Below, in pieces: positions 1 to 11,896 of a stretch of DNA of 64,000 bases. The position numbers and the translations under genes were made by a program. The DNA comes from Iris pallida (Eukaryota; Streptophyta; Magnoliopsida; Asparagales; Iridaceae), in NCBI GenBank assembly GCA_029216955.1, contig JANAVB010002199.1, forward strand, positions 19,969,822 through 20,033,821, given 5' to 3'. Within the stretch, counting starts at the first letter, position 1, and each line of letters opens with the position of its first letter. The notes under the pieces are model-generated. The model ran no database searches, had not been told where the DNA came from, and was given only the letters and a program-made list of their open reading frames with translations.

Positions 1-966
1 TATTTGACTATAACTAAATAATATTCTTATTGTACGTTATTGTACGTGCAAAGCACGTGCATTTACTAGTAGTATTTGTAATGTGGGTATTTGCTAAAAT
101 ATATAAGGTGCAGGATGCTTAAACTGAAAACACAGTTATATAAACATGATTTTTATATTCAAAGTTTCTTCACTATGGAAATTTTGGAGTGACAAGGTCC
201 AAACTGGCTCAAGAATTTTCCTTATCTAGAAATTATCACATTGAAGGCAGATTCCTAGTTACTTGTTATGGATAGTTCGGAATAGTTCATGATACAATTA
301 AGATGGAACAAATGGACTAAGAAAGGATGCAGCCTTAAAGTTCTTCAATGAGCTAATGCAATAACAAGTTAATTTGCTTCTTTTTAATATCTAGTGGATG
401 CTAATTGCATTTGCCAAGATGATATTTAGAATAGCTGTCAAGAAACACCCAAAATGTGATTGTTATATATAGTACATACATGTAGGTTTGTGTAGTTATA
501 GTCAATAATAAGTTTTTAGGATCAATAATTCCTATTGTAAAAAAGAGTACAAGAAATATTAAACCTTAGTCATCTATATAACATACATGATATGATCATA
601 TGCCATTTCTATATATATAAAAGAGTACTGTTCTAGTAGTTCGTCAAGCGTAGGCATATAGCTACAATACTTTATAGCTAGGTAGCAATATATACTACTA
701 TAACAGGTTAATTATATGTCACGTAACTGATCATACAGTAGCATATGATCTAAACTAAACCTAACATTCTTCAGATTAAAAGTGCTGCACAACAGAACTA
801 CTAGAGAACCCATAATTAACAAACAGAAAGCATGAGTTTAAAATGCACACAGACAGTCTTAACCATGATGACCTAAAATGGAAATTACAGACAACACGCA
901 ATTAAGAAGCATAAACTAGAGTGCATGACCCAAACGAAACCCGATCGAGCTCGATCGCTACAACCA
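1..966. other. AT-rich stretch downstream of the PLATZ gene
   Basis: No coding region or structured repeat could be recognised. The sequence is AT-rich with short (TA)n runs near 613 and 690. Its last part would include the 3' UTR and polyadenylation region of the minus-strand PLATZ gene. Confidence 0.5.
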
Positions 967-2378
967 TTAGAAGAAGGGTGCCCTCCTCGGAGTGCCTTTC
1001 CTGGACCGTGCCGGAGCCCGCGGAGAGGCACGAGCCCGCAAGGACGGCCCCTCGTTCTGCGGCGTCGGGACTGCAGGCTCATTGCTCTCAGTACTGCCGT
1101 CGACAGCGCCGGCGGCGGTATCAGGCAGGTTGGCGTTGGCCGCAGGTTCGTCGAGGATGGCTTCGGGAGGGAGGTTCCGTTGCTCTTCGGCGTCGTTGTG
1201 GTCCGCTGGCGGAGCTGTCAGCAACAGCGGCAGCGGATCGGGATTTTCGCGGTGGGGTCTGTCTATTTCTATGCTAGCTTCGCCATTCTCAAATGCTAGC
1301 AGCTGCATGCAACGACAACCCCCTTGAAAAGTTGAAAAAGTTCTTAAAAAGAAACTAGAAAAAAAAAAATAGAAAAAATTACTTCAGAATTAAGCTTGAT
1401 AATTATAAATTACGACCTTGCAAGCAATGGAGCAGTATCGATACTTCCTTGATATAGTGTGGCCACAGTAGCAGTAGTAGTTAGCCCTGGAAGAACTTTG
1501 ACCTTGGTCCCTCTTGTTTAGATACAGCACCACTGCTCTATTCAGTGAGAAAGACTGTGGATCTCAACAGCAAAAGTAAATCTAGTTACAAAAATATATA
1601 GAAAAAAAAAAAAAAAAAAAAAAAAACCAAGTTCATAAAAATGGTGCTTTTTTTTTGGTATTTTCTATATTTACAAGGAAAAAAACACTAGGTATTAGTA
1701 GATGATTCTGAATTTTTATTTTTTTCCAAAATGTACTATAATAAATAATTGCTTTGTTTTAGTTGATTTTCAACATGATTTGTCTGGTTTTATATCTATA
1801 TATATCACATTCATGAACCTTAAAAAAGAGAGAGTTTTAAAGTGTTGATCAATAATTTTTTTTTTCTTTCTTTCCTTTTTTCTTTTGCTTTACCTGTATA
1901 GACTCACAGTTGATCAACGTTTCCATGTCCTCAGTTTTGATCAACGCACTCTCACGGTGTCTCCTGACCTAAAATAGAATGATATTTTTTTTTTTGCATG
2001 ACAAAATAAGAAAGAAATGGAGATATAAAAGTTGACAACAAAAAAAAAGTGCTAAGAAGGAAAGAGGAGGCTCTACGTGGATGATCGGATGCTCGCTAGG
2101 ATGATCGAGAAGACAGTAAGGGCAGAATCTCGCGAGACAGTCCATGCAGAAATTGTTCCTCTCGTTGCGTTTGAGCGTGTCGTGGATGGCGCAGTAGTCG
2201 AAGAAGTCCTCGCTCATCATGGTTTCCAACCACTTTGGGACACTGTTCACAGGACTTGACTGCAAGAAGAAGAAGGAAAAAAAAATTAAGGAAAAATTAC
2301 ACCAAGACTAAAGAAAATATATACCACGAAATGTAAGAAGAAGAAGAAGAAGGAAGAAGAAGAGTAATGAACAACCAT
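967..2378 (-). CDS. PLATZ family zinc-dependent DNA-binding protein, 5-exon model
   Basis: PLATZ proteins are plant-specific nuclear regulators that bind AT-rich DNA through two zinc-binding regions. Exons on the minus strand: 2325-2378 (ATG, tentative), 2077-2259, 1894-1968, 1414-1554 and 967-1302, all joining in phase 0 at GT/AG sites, giving about 262 aa. Exon 2 has the first motif, C-x2-H-x11-C-x2-C-x4-C-x2-C followed by two His. Exon 3 has the linker ending INCESIQ. Exon 4 has the VVLYLNKR strand and the second Cys motif ending CSIACKV. Exon 5 is acidic and Ala-rich and ends RKGTPRRAPFF, the usual basic PLATZ tail. Two spacings are unusual: the last His pair is H-x3-H rather than H-x2-H, and the second motif begins C-x1-C rather than C-x2-C. 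Exon 1 is the weak point: it encodes a Ser/Phe-rich stretch from a TTC repeat, and the true start may lie elsewhere. The family call is secure; DNA binding is inferred from the family. Confidence 0.85.
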
Positions 2379-2420
2379 TTCTTCCTTCTCCTCTTCTTCT
2401 TCCTCCTCCTCCTCCTCTCC

Positions 2421-2451
<31 letters not shown>

Positions 2452-3057
2452 CAGACGGCTAGGGTTATGTGGTTGTGCTCATTAAGTAGTAGAAAAAAGT
2501 GTGAGGGAGTGAAAAATTAGGAACGAAACCGAAAGAATACAACGAGAAAGAACGCCACGTGCAATGAACATAGCTGTGACTGTATGACTAATGTCACTTG
2601 TTAACACACCTCTTAATTAAGGACCTTCCTATTCCTACTAATGTTAAGGAGGATGAACTGACAAAAAGGAAAGGGCTTCAAATTCTCACTGTAATAGTAG
2701 TTGTAATGCTATTCTAGAGTTATTTGAATGTAGAAGAAAAGTCTTTAAAAAAAATTAAGAGTTCCGATTACATATTGAATACTTTTATATGCCTATTTCC
2801 TTTCCAAGATGTCCTAAAATACCCTAAGAGATCAAATTTTACTACTACAAAAAAAGTGAAAGTACCATAGAATGAATGTCAATCTCTTTTTTATCCAAAA
2901 GATTTTTTAATTTCAAGAGCGATTCCTGTATTTCTTTCTTAATTTATTTCTTTCTTCCTTTCTTATGCTGGAGAAATTCTTTTGTTAAACGCAAGCACTT
3001 GGTTCACCTCTTGTAGCATTGTATTTTCACGACTCCCTCACAGATGTTCCGCATTTT

Positions 3058-3088
<31 letters not shown>

Positions 3089-3285
3089 TCCTGTATGGTG
3101 AACGGGGGTGGCATTTAAGCGAAGAATAATTTGATTCATGACAATCATGTCAAAAGAACTTCATTGGTCGATATGCTCTTTTTTTCATATTCATGCACAA
3201 CATATAAGTATACACTTGTTTTCAGATACGTTTATGAAAATGAAAATGATATTTCGCCCGCCGGCAGGCCAGCCCGCCCGCCGGC
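2379..3285. other. Intergenic region upstream of PLATZ
   Basis: This is the 5' flank of the minus-strand PLATZ gene. A pyrimidine-rich stretch (2380-2452, TTC/CTC repeats) lies directly upstream of the tentative ATG and could be 5' UTR. A (TTTA)n microsatellite of about nine units lies near 3057-3090. No other gene is seen. Confidence 0.5.
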
Positions 3286-3287
3286 GT

Positions 3288-3337
3288 GGCACTCCCCCAT
3301 TGGGCCTATGTCGGCTCTCTGCCAATGGGGGAGTGCC
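3288..3337. repeat. GC-rich hairpin (16-bp perfect stem)
   Basis: GGCACTCCCCCATTGG at 3288-3303 is the exact reverse complement of 3322-3337, with an 18-nt loop. It sits in a GC-rich island (3256-3380) within AT-rich DNA. It may be the centre of a small foldback element, but I could not define its outer ends. Confidence 0.7.
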
Positions 3338-3339
3338 GC

Positions 3340-3894
3340 GTGGCCGCGGGCTAGTCCGCATGCAGGCCATGTAGCACCGTTGTTATGAAAAAATATAGTA
3401 CACGGTGAATCTTGTACATCTACATTGTGCAGCAGCAACTGTTGCGGAAGGAACCGCGAGACAGTCGACGGGGGGCATCTAGGCAGGCAAGAGGTCGGGA
3501 GAGGGCAGCATATAAGACAGTAGAGTTTGAGTTGGGGGATCGGTTAGGGTTAGGATTTTCTTCTTCTTTTTTTGTGGTACGTACAGTGTCTTCTACAAAC
3601 TCACATTAAATGTCACAGTTTACAAATGATTTAATTTAAGAATTAAATAGATCAAGGTGTTTAATTGATAAAACAATCTTCATTATATTAAAATGGAAAA
3701 AATGTGATACTTCATAAATTTATGTGAAAATTAGTCTATGTTTTTTTTTTTTTCCTTTTAATACATAAATTAGCTATTTATGGACATTTTGAAACCATAA
3801 ATACCATTATTCTTCGACAATATCTAGCCACTATGTTGGGAAAAAAAATTACTACAAAAAGTTCCTACAACAGCCACTACCTAGGAGGGATAGT
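3340..3894. other. Intergenic, nothing recognised
   Basis: AT-rich sequence with short homopolymer runs. Short reading frames exist but show no recognisable protein. Confidence 0.4.
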
Positions 3895-4085
3895 TTTTTA
3901 TTAGGATGAATTATTAATGGAAAAATTTATGAAATGCCCAAAAACTAAAAAAGTTTCATGAAAAACCCACCGCTAAAAAAACTTTCATCGCGTGCCCAGA
4001 ATTAGAGAAACTTATCCAAAGCGGGTTCCAAATGACCCTTTTACCCTTCTAATTTAATCAAAGCACCCGCGAAACATACTCTTCA
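3895..4085 (+). repeat. Repeat end related in inverse to 8745-8915
   Basis: A stretch around 3945-4015 (words such as TTTCATGAAA, ACCCACC and GCCCAGAATTA in order) resembles the reverse complement of about 8790-8880 at roughly 70% by eye. It is either the start of another LTR of the family proposed at 5945-8925, or one arm of a long degenerate inverted repeat around the satellite block. Confidence 0.4.
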
Positions 4086-4397
4086 ACAAAAAAAAAATTC
4101 GATTCTTCATCTTCTTCGTTACGCTGCTCACTCTCTATTCTTCCTCTTCTTCGATACGCTGCTCACTTTCGAATCTAGGTTTTCTTCTCCAAAATCTTTC
4201 CATGGCAAAACGGAGGTCAAAACATCATTTTTTTTTTGCGATTCTGAAATTTTGAAAGTCCGTCTAACGAAAAATCGGTTACTTTTAGGCTCCTCGGAAA
4301 TACGCTCGTTTTGCGACAAACCGGGCCTCGTTTCGATCTCCCAATCAAAAGTTATGGCTTTCCAAACTTTCAACTCTCCATTCTTCGTGGTAAAATC

Positions 4398-5650
4398 ACG
4401 GAGAATAGCCATTTCTAGTGTTAAAACGCAGGAGAATAGTCATTCTCCGTACTAAATGACGGAGAATAGCCATTCTCCGTACTAAATGACGGAGAATGAT
4501 CATTATCCGTGTCAAAACCATGGAGAATTGCCATTCTCCGTGGTAAAATCACGGAGAATGATCATTCTCCGTGATATTAACACGGATAATAATCATTCTC
4601 CGTGAACTTTACACGGAAAATGGACATTCTCCGCCATTTTTTACAACGAAGAATGGTCATTCTCCGTCTTTTTCGACACGAAGAATTATCATTCTCCGTG
4701 ATATTAACACGAAGAATGACCAATCTCGTGTTAACATGGAGGAGAATGGTCATTCTCCGTATTGAAAAAGACGGAGAATGACCATTCTCCGTTTTAAAAC
4801 CACGGAGAATAGCTATTCTCCGTACTAAAATGACGGAGAATGGCCATTCTCCGTCACTTTACCACGGAGAATGGTCATTCTCCGTGATATTAACACGGAT
4901 AATAATCATTCTCCGTGATCTTTACACGGAGAATGGACATTCTCCGCCATTTTTTACAACGAAGAATGGTCATTCTCCGTCTTTTTCGACACGAAGAATT
5001 ATCATTCTCCGTGATATTAACACGGAGAATGACCAATCTCGTGTTAACATGGAGGAGAATGGTCATTCTCCGTATTGAAAAAGACGGAGAATGACCATTC
5101 TCCGTTTTAAAACCACGGAGAATAGCTATTCTCCGTAATAAAATGACGGAGAATGGCCATTCTCCATTACTTTACCACGGAGAATGGTCATTCTCCGTGA
5201 TATTAACACGGATAATAATCATTCTCCGTGATCTTTACACGGAGAATGGACATTCTCCGTCTTTTTACAACGGAGAATGGTCATTCTCCGTCTTTTTCGA
5301 CAGGGAGAATGGTCATTCTCCGTGATATTAACACGGAGAATGACCAATCTCGTGTTAACATGGAGGAGAATGGTCATTCTCCGTATTGAAAAAGACGGAG
5401 AATGGCCATTCTCCGTGTTAAAACCACAGAGAATAGCTATTCTCCGTACTAAAATGACGGAGAATGGCCATTCTCCGTCACTTTACCATAGAGAATGGCA
5501 TTCTCCGTGTTGAAACCCATAGAAAATTGTTATTCTCCGTAGTTTTTAACACGGAGAATGCCATTCTCCGTGTTTTTTAAAACGGAGAATGACATTTTAG
5601 CACGAAGAATGGTCATTCTTCGTGGTGGAGAATGGTCATTCTCCATGGTT
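4398..5650. repeat. Palindromic minisatellite with 313-bp higher-order repeat
   Basis: The basic unit is a near-perfect palindrome of the form ACGGAGAATGGCCATTCTCC followed by GT, repeated every 30-36 bp with short spacers (TTTTAAAACC, GATATTAAC, TTTTTCGAC). A block of about nine different palindromes is itself repeated: matching positions lie at 4573 and 4886 (313 bp) and at 4831, 5144 and 5455 (313 and 311 bp), giving about 3.5 copies. Single-strand DNA or a transcript from either strand could fold into a row of short hairpins. Short reading frames across it (repeats of ENGHSP) are by-products of the array. Confidence 0.9.
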
Positions 5651-5944
5651 TTAACACGAAAAATATATTTTTTTAGAAAAATTTTGTCAGGAATAAAGAG
5701 TTTCGTTCTTCTTTCAAAACGATGATAATTCTTATGGAAAAGAAGAAGAAAGATCTTCTCTCCACAATTGACCTAATTGTTGGAAAACTTCAAATGTCTC
5801 CACGATGAAGATGATGATGATGGTGATGATGATGACGAGCGATGATCTGAGTTCGACTGAAGAAAAGCACACCGAACTACGAACGATCTTCGCGATCTCT
5901 GCTGAAAATGAGAGCAATGGAATTCAGATTTTCCGTGAAGAAGA

Positions 5945-8925
5945 TGTCACGCCCCAGAACCAGAATACTGGAGAGCGGGGGCAGACATAGCCAGCTACGT
6001 ATATGAAATGGATTCTATCTCGCTATACGGTCACGGCTGTCTAGATACATGAGGGTTTACTACAAGCCAACAGTCTCCTAAGGTCATGAACAAGCCTAGT
6101 GTCTCAATCACCAGCAAATAAGTAAATGTTACAAGATGTATGATCATTAAATATACAATAATAAGGCGTCCCAAATATTACATATTCAGGTGATCATGAA
6201 GCTAGTCGTTACAAAATGTTAGGACTAGCAAGAGTTTAGTCATACATGATCAACCCTAGGATCTGTTAATCATGTTACAGCCCGTAGGCAGATAATAAGT
6301 AAAGTGCAACCGAGCTAACAGGTGCTCGTCGGCTAAATGCCTCAAAAGAATATTTTTACAATAAAGTGGGAGATCAAAAATAAACCCACTCGTTGCCAGA
6401 GTTCCGTCTAGTGGCCACCATCTGGCTGGAAAGTCGGTAGATCCTCTGGAGCTGCTCCAAAATCTGGCCATACAAAACCATCTGGGTCAGATCCCAGAAA
6501 GTGCAAGTGCCACAAAGGAAGCTTCATTTAGGAACTAAAACCAGCAATCAGCACAAAATATAAATAAAGGTAAGAACTGGAAATAAGAAATACATTAGGA
6601 TGATATACGACGAGATAACCATGGAGCTATTCAGATAACCAGGTTACAACCCGTAAACCAAACAAGGACCGGAATTGTAACCCTTCGTCTGAACAGAACT
6701 TGGAATTCTCACCATTTATCGGTAAAATAAATACAAGCATTCTGGTCATGCAGTAATCAGGATCAGGGCAAGACTAGACTGGTTAGACTCCATCCAATCA
6801 TTTCACGGCCAAGCAAGAATTACGGCTTGATACTTTAACTAACTAGGGTTGTCACAAGCCTAATTACTAACAAGATGCAGTGAGATTATTCCATAGCCAC
6901 AAGCCCTGCAGACCATCCAGGTTACCCGGGTTAAAAGATTAGGGTTGAATTCAGGTGGGTACATCGTCCAGGAAATGCATGTTCCCTTAGGTAGCTTGAA
7001 GGGTGCAACACATGACAGTGTACTGAAAATGTGTCCTACTCGACGGCAGGCTACAGATCCCAAGGCGTGCCTAGGTAACGAGATTGTCTGTAGCTGGGAG
7101 ATCTCTTTATGACTAATGTATTAATCTAGTTATTTAGCCTTAGTCCATTTCAGTAGGTACTCCTGACCGTGGTACTCAGGAGTCCCCTCCTAGACATGAT
7201 GCAAGACAGGACTGGATTATTTGTACAAGCACAATCGCCCACGGTGTCCAGATTAATTATACAGGTCATGTCATGCCAGGTAGCCGTCGTAACAGCTTAT
7301 CAAAAAAATCATGTCAGGTTTAACATGTCCAGTTTACTGGTCAGGAGTGCGCCGCGACGGGCCACTATCAGGTCATGTCAGGTTAGTCCTGCCAGGAGTG
7401 CACCACTATGGGCCACTATCAGGTCATGTCTAATAAAATATCAATACACAGGGCTATAGAAGAGCCATACGGCTAAGGCATATGCGGCCAGAAATGATCT
7501 CATACGGCTGGAAGAGAACAGCCCATGCGGCTGAGTAGGGTCAGGCGCAAGCGGCTAAAAGGGAAAGGCTTATGCGGTCAAAGGGGTATCAGTCATATGC
7601 GGCTCGGAGATCCACTCAGTCATGCGGCTGAGAAAGGCAAGACATATGCGATCAGAAGAATAGGGAACTCATGCGACTGGCGGGGGATGGGTCTATGCGG
7701 TTAGCTGACCAATCAGGTACATGCGGCCGGGGAGGAGCAACCCATGCGGCTGCGGGGAGCAATGACAATGCGGTCAAGGGAAGCAAACCCATGCGGCTGG
7801 GAGACTGCGGTCTATGCGGCTCGCGAGTGTTGAGTTCATGCGGCTCGGGATGGACGGAGTCCCATGCGGCAGCGGGGAGCAAGGCCTATGCGGTTGGGAG
7901 CAAGGGGTGCATATGCGGTTCGGAAAGAAGGGTCCCATGCGGCTAGAAGGAATACTTGTCGCATGAACTTGTCATGCGGTCAAGTCAAGGCAATAGTGCA
8001 TACGGTTGGAACTGACTTGCCGCATGAATGTTCATGCGGTCAAGCGCTACAATGCGGCTCGGGACTGTGCTTCTTCTCCAAATTTCCGAGAAGAAGTACA
8101 CCATAAGCCATGGCTTCCAAGCTGCATAACTCTATCATCCGGAGCCCAAATTCGAACTTCCATAGGTCAAAATGGGGTATAACAAAATTCTCTACAACAT
8201 GGAACCATCAAAACTCAAAAATAACAAGATTAAGTAGATCAAAATCTAAGAAATCCAAAAATAAGATAAATATAGATCTACAAGAATCTAGCCATGGAAA
8301 GTGAAAATGCCAAGTTCTAAAGTAAGTTAGAATGTTGTAAGGAAGAGAACGAAGCAATAAAATTGGAGTTTCTCCATGAAGCAAGTTGCACTTGCCTAGA
8401 CCTCACTCTCTCTCTGGTAGGTAAAGAATTAATGGAAGGAAGAAGGAGAGTAATGAAGAAAGAGAATGAAGAATGGGTTAATAAATGGTAGTGGTGGTGG
8501 TAGGTAGGGGGTTCACCCTTTGGTTCATAATGACAATAGCAATCCCAAACCGAACCAAGCCAACCCGAACCAAGAATAACCAAGCTAAACCAAGGAGATA
8601 TGCAAATACAAGATAAAATACGTATACGTATTCTAAATACGTAATACGAACAATAGGCATTACAGAAGAAGACAAAAATCGCAATCCAGATCTGAGTTTT
8701 TTGAATTCAAATACATATAGATGACCAATTCATGCGGAGGGGTAGTTTCGGTATTATAAAATAGCAGTTTTCAGCGGGTGGCATCTAAAAGGGAATCTTG
8801 GAATATTTAACGTGAAAATACTTAATTCTGGGTATTTCATAAAACTCATCCAGCGGGTGGGCATTTCATGAAAGCCCACCCCGAAATTGGGTTTCTCAGC
8901 AATTTTCAGATTATTAATCGTGACA
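5945..8925 (-). mobile_element. Candidate solo LTR of a large Ty3/gypsy-like family
   Basis: The block begins TGTCACG and ends CGTGACA, the same terminal pattern as the gypsy LTRs at 21-37 kb (TGTCACC...CGTGACA). Near its minus-strand start it has a short GGGTAT/GGGTGG-type leader and, about 350-400 bp in, a run of CCGAACC-type words like those in the 21-kb LTR. No coding domain is present. The immediate 5-bp flanks (GAAGA and TAGAT) do not match, so the boundaries or the solo-LTR reading may be wrong. It carries the ATGCGGC array at 7465-8055. Confidence 0.4.
7465..8055. repeat. Irregular ATGCGGCT-core repeat array
   Basis: About 25 copies of a core CATGCGGCT(G/A/C), with variants CATATGCGGC, CTATGCGGT and CATACGGCT, occur at irregular 18-35 bp spacing, separated by purine-rich linkers such as GGGGAGCAA. 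The conserved core with variable linkers is unlike an ordinary slippage microsatellite. Related cores recur at 10885-11230. Confidence 0.8.
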
Positions 8926-9086
8926 TAGATATTTATAAGGATGTCATGTCATGCATATAATTAAAATACGATAGTTGAAATAGAGGATCATTTGAGTATT
9001 TTACTTTCAAAAAATATCTTCGAAGTTGAAAACTAAAATTCTATAAGAGGCATAAAAGGTGAGTGGTGCTTTATGGATCGTAGTGT

Positions 9087-10004
9087 TGTTGAGAACACTG
9101 TGTGACCTAAATCGGAGTTGGCCCATGATGTACGATATTGGTCTGGGTCCATATGTCTTAAAAGAAAATTCTCATATAAGGCCCGAACAACTCCCAATTA
9201 TCTATACATCATGATCCCATTTCCTACTCGATGTGAGACTAAATTACCAATTCCATTGTTACCCCCTTTGAGGGCTCAATAGAAAATGAGAGACAATCCA
9301 ACAATCTCCACTTTAGCTCGTTTTCAATGGACGAGCAACCAAGCACACCTCGGCTACATTTGCTCGCTCCCGCTAGCCTAGCACCCTTGCTCATTCCCGC
9401 TAGCCGAGCACCTTGCTCGTTACCGGCCGCCAGCGAGCAACCTGGAGATCCAATATATTATATCGATCCGTTCAACCATATAACCAAACTGACACGTTCA
9501 TCCACACCATCATTTGTGTGTCAACCACAACGTCTTGCTCCACCTTAGGCGTGTCAAACCCACCATTTAAGTCAATTGGTATAGTTTCCTCCAATATTAG
9601 GTCTGTTGCCTTCCTTCTGCGAATGTTTTTTCACTCGGACAACCTTATAGAGGATGCTCCAAAGACTACCTTGAGAAGAGTCGACCGATATAATCCAATT
9701 ATACGCATGAACGTTCATCACCATCTGTCTCAAATCAATTAGAGGCGTCCAAATCAGCCGCCCGTAACCATGGGTTCTGATACTATTTGTTGGGAACGCG
9801 TTGTGACCCAAAACGGAGTTGGCCTATGAGATGCAATATTGGACTGAGCCATATGCCTTAAAAGAGAATTCTCATAGAAGGCCTGAATTAATCCCAATTA
9901 TCTATACCTCATGATCCCATCTCCTACCTGTTGTGAGACTAAATTACCAACTCCATTATCATCCCTTTTTGAGGGCTGAACCGAAAATAAGATACATTCC
10001 AACA
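9087..10004 (-). mobile_element. Complete TRIM (terminal-repeat retrotransposon in miniature)
   Basis: Two direct repeats of equal length, 9087-9303 and 9788-10004 (217 bp each), both bounded by TGTTG...CAACA, flank a 484-bp interior. The 5-bp target duplication AGTGT is perfect (9082-9086 and 10005-10009). On the minus strand the interior starts with a decayed initiator-Met-tRNA primer site (TAGTATCAGAAC at about 9774-9785, against TGGTATCAGAGC). It ends at a polypurine tract (AAAGTGGAGATTG) against the downstream LTR. There is no gag or pol; movement would have depended on another element's proteins. The LTRs differ at many positions, so the insertion is old. Confidence 0.9.
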
Positions 10005-10203
10005 AGTGTTATGCAAGTAACAAACAACATGTCCATAAAATTAATACCAAAAAAGAGAATATTAAAATGAAAAAAGAGAGAATGCATTGATAGAAAGATA
10101 ATTACGACCAAATGAGAGAAAATCGTCTTAGATAACCACCTCCAATCGGACTGAAGGAGAATACTCAAGATAAAGGGATATCTACAGTCATCAACCGATA
10201 GTT

Positions 10204-10750
10204 TTGTACGGTTTGGCATGCGATCGATTTAATGTAACCACAACCATAAATAAGATTAAGGCATCATTTTATATGAGTCTAAATTTTTTCAAGCATGAAC
10301 GTAAGAATGAACAACTCTTGAAGGCATTACTTCATGTCATATCTCACAATGTATTGGGCTTATTGTTTGAGGAGATAAAGAAATCAAATTTCGTGGATTA
10401 TGATGTCCAGATTTGTGGATGTGCATCGACATTCTCTAAGTTTTTCTTGTGCACATGAGATTAGAGAATATCAACGTCAAGGTCGTCATATTTCATTAAA
10501 CATAGTTGATCAATGGTGGAGACATTTGTCAATATTACCGACGAAAGAACATGATGATTGGATCATATCCTTGCCACAATTGGAACTACTACATGTAAGA
10601 TGGGTCGTTGCCTTGGAACCAGAAAGAAAGTTCATTGAGTTTAAAATATAAGAACATGCTATTCTGGAAACTACTTAATTGTGGGTGTCGTCGGTTGTTG
10701 AACATCCTAGGGGACGACCAAATACAATAACTAAATAAAATACTAAACAA
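10204..10750 (+). pseudogene. MULE-type transposase fragment (SWIM zinc-finger region)
   Basis: Two overlapping frames (10204-10458 and 10400-10651) together resemble the C-terminal part of plant MULE-derived transposases. A helical stretch (SFYMSLNFFKHERKN...LLFEEIKK) is followed by a degenerate SWIM motif (C-x-C ... CAHEI). Then comes RQGRHISLNIVDQWWRHLSILP, split by a frameshift near 10440, and downstream a basic VVEHPRGRP stretch in yet another frame. The catalytic DDE region is absent. It is a relic with no expected activity. Confidence 0.6.
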
Positions 10751-10869
10751 GCAATTGTCATCGACTAAGAGGGTGAAAAATCACCCAGACTCATGGAATC
10801 GTGTAGAAGCATGGAAAATCACCCAGACTCATGCGTCCAAGACCCAAAGCTGCATAACATAAGACTATG

Positions 10870-11240
10870 CAAAATTCAAAACTAAGGCAGTTCATGCGGC
10901 TAGAAGATAGTGGTTCTTTATGCGACTCCTTCCACCATGCGGCTAGCAGGCAGTGTCCTCTATGTGGCTTCCCTTCTAAAGCAACCCAGACGCATGCGTT
11001 TCGACCTTCAATTTAACAACATTAAACGCTCTGGGCACTCGTACTCTGTGCACATTGCAGACGTCAACGTCTGTGTCGTCGTTATGATTATCTTTTGTCA
11101 GTATTTAGCAGTACAGTGCCATGTGTACATCCCCATACGACAGAACCATCATGCGGCTATGCTCCCAAAAATCTTCATGTGGCAGTATTCCCATGAACCT
11201 TCATTCGACTGAGGCTTCATGTGGCAATGTTCCCATGAAA
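10870..11240. repeat. Second, decayed group of ATGCGGC-core repeats
   Basis: Scattered CATGCGGCTAG, TATGCGACT, CATGCGTTT and CATGTGGCA words at loose spacing match the array at 7465-8055. This suggests a relic of the same parent element. Confidence 0.5.
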
Positions 11241-11865
11241 CAGTTATTCAACCTCACATTTGTGGCATATGCGTTATAACCGCCATATCAGACAAGAGAT
11301 TCCCTCAAATCGTGACGTGTGCCTTGTGTCAAGCTGACTGAGCCATGAGTTCAACAACTGTAGCAGATGACTGTAACAACCAAGATTTCAATAAATAAGT
11401 ACTGCAACTCTAACCCCAACCTGAACCTGGTCATTCAAGGTTGCCACAATTTAATTTGGCAGTCCTATGCATATGCAGGACTGCCAAAATTTTAGCAATC
11501 CTCTATCATCCCAAACAAGACCATGTCTATTCTGAAGCTTCAATACTCTATTAATGGAGTGAAACTTCAAAAATAGTGCAATAGTAAACTATTTACTATG
11601 AAACCATAACAAAATATAGATTACACATGAAATCTAAGAATCTAAACAAAAAAAATCTATGATCTAAACAAAAGAAAAGTTGTAATTTCAATTCATGGAG
11701 TGTTACCTTGATTGTGTAAGTTTGTTAGTTCTCGTCGTCAACTTCTACGATGATTAGGATTGGAAAACATGAGAGTTTGAAGATGAAGAAGAGGGAAGAA
11801 TGTTTGTTTGAGTTTTGGATTTGGAACAGAAAGAAAGAGACTGATAATAAGACGTGTTGTGCCCC

Positions 11866-11896
<31 letters not shown>

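Noticed and set aside
4398..5650. CRISPR-like look of regularly spaced palindromic repeats
   Set aside because: The host is a plant, the spacers repeat in a fixed order rather than being unique, and no cas-like genes are present.
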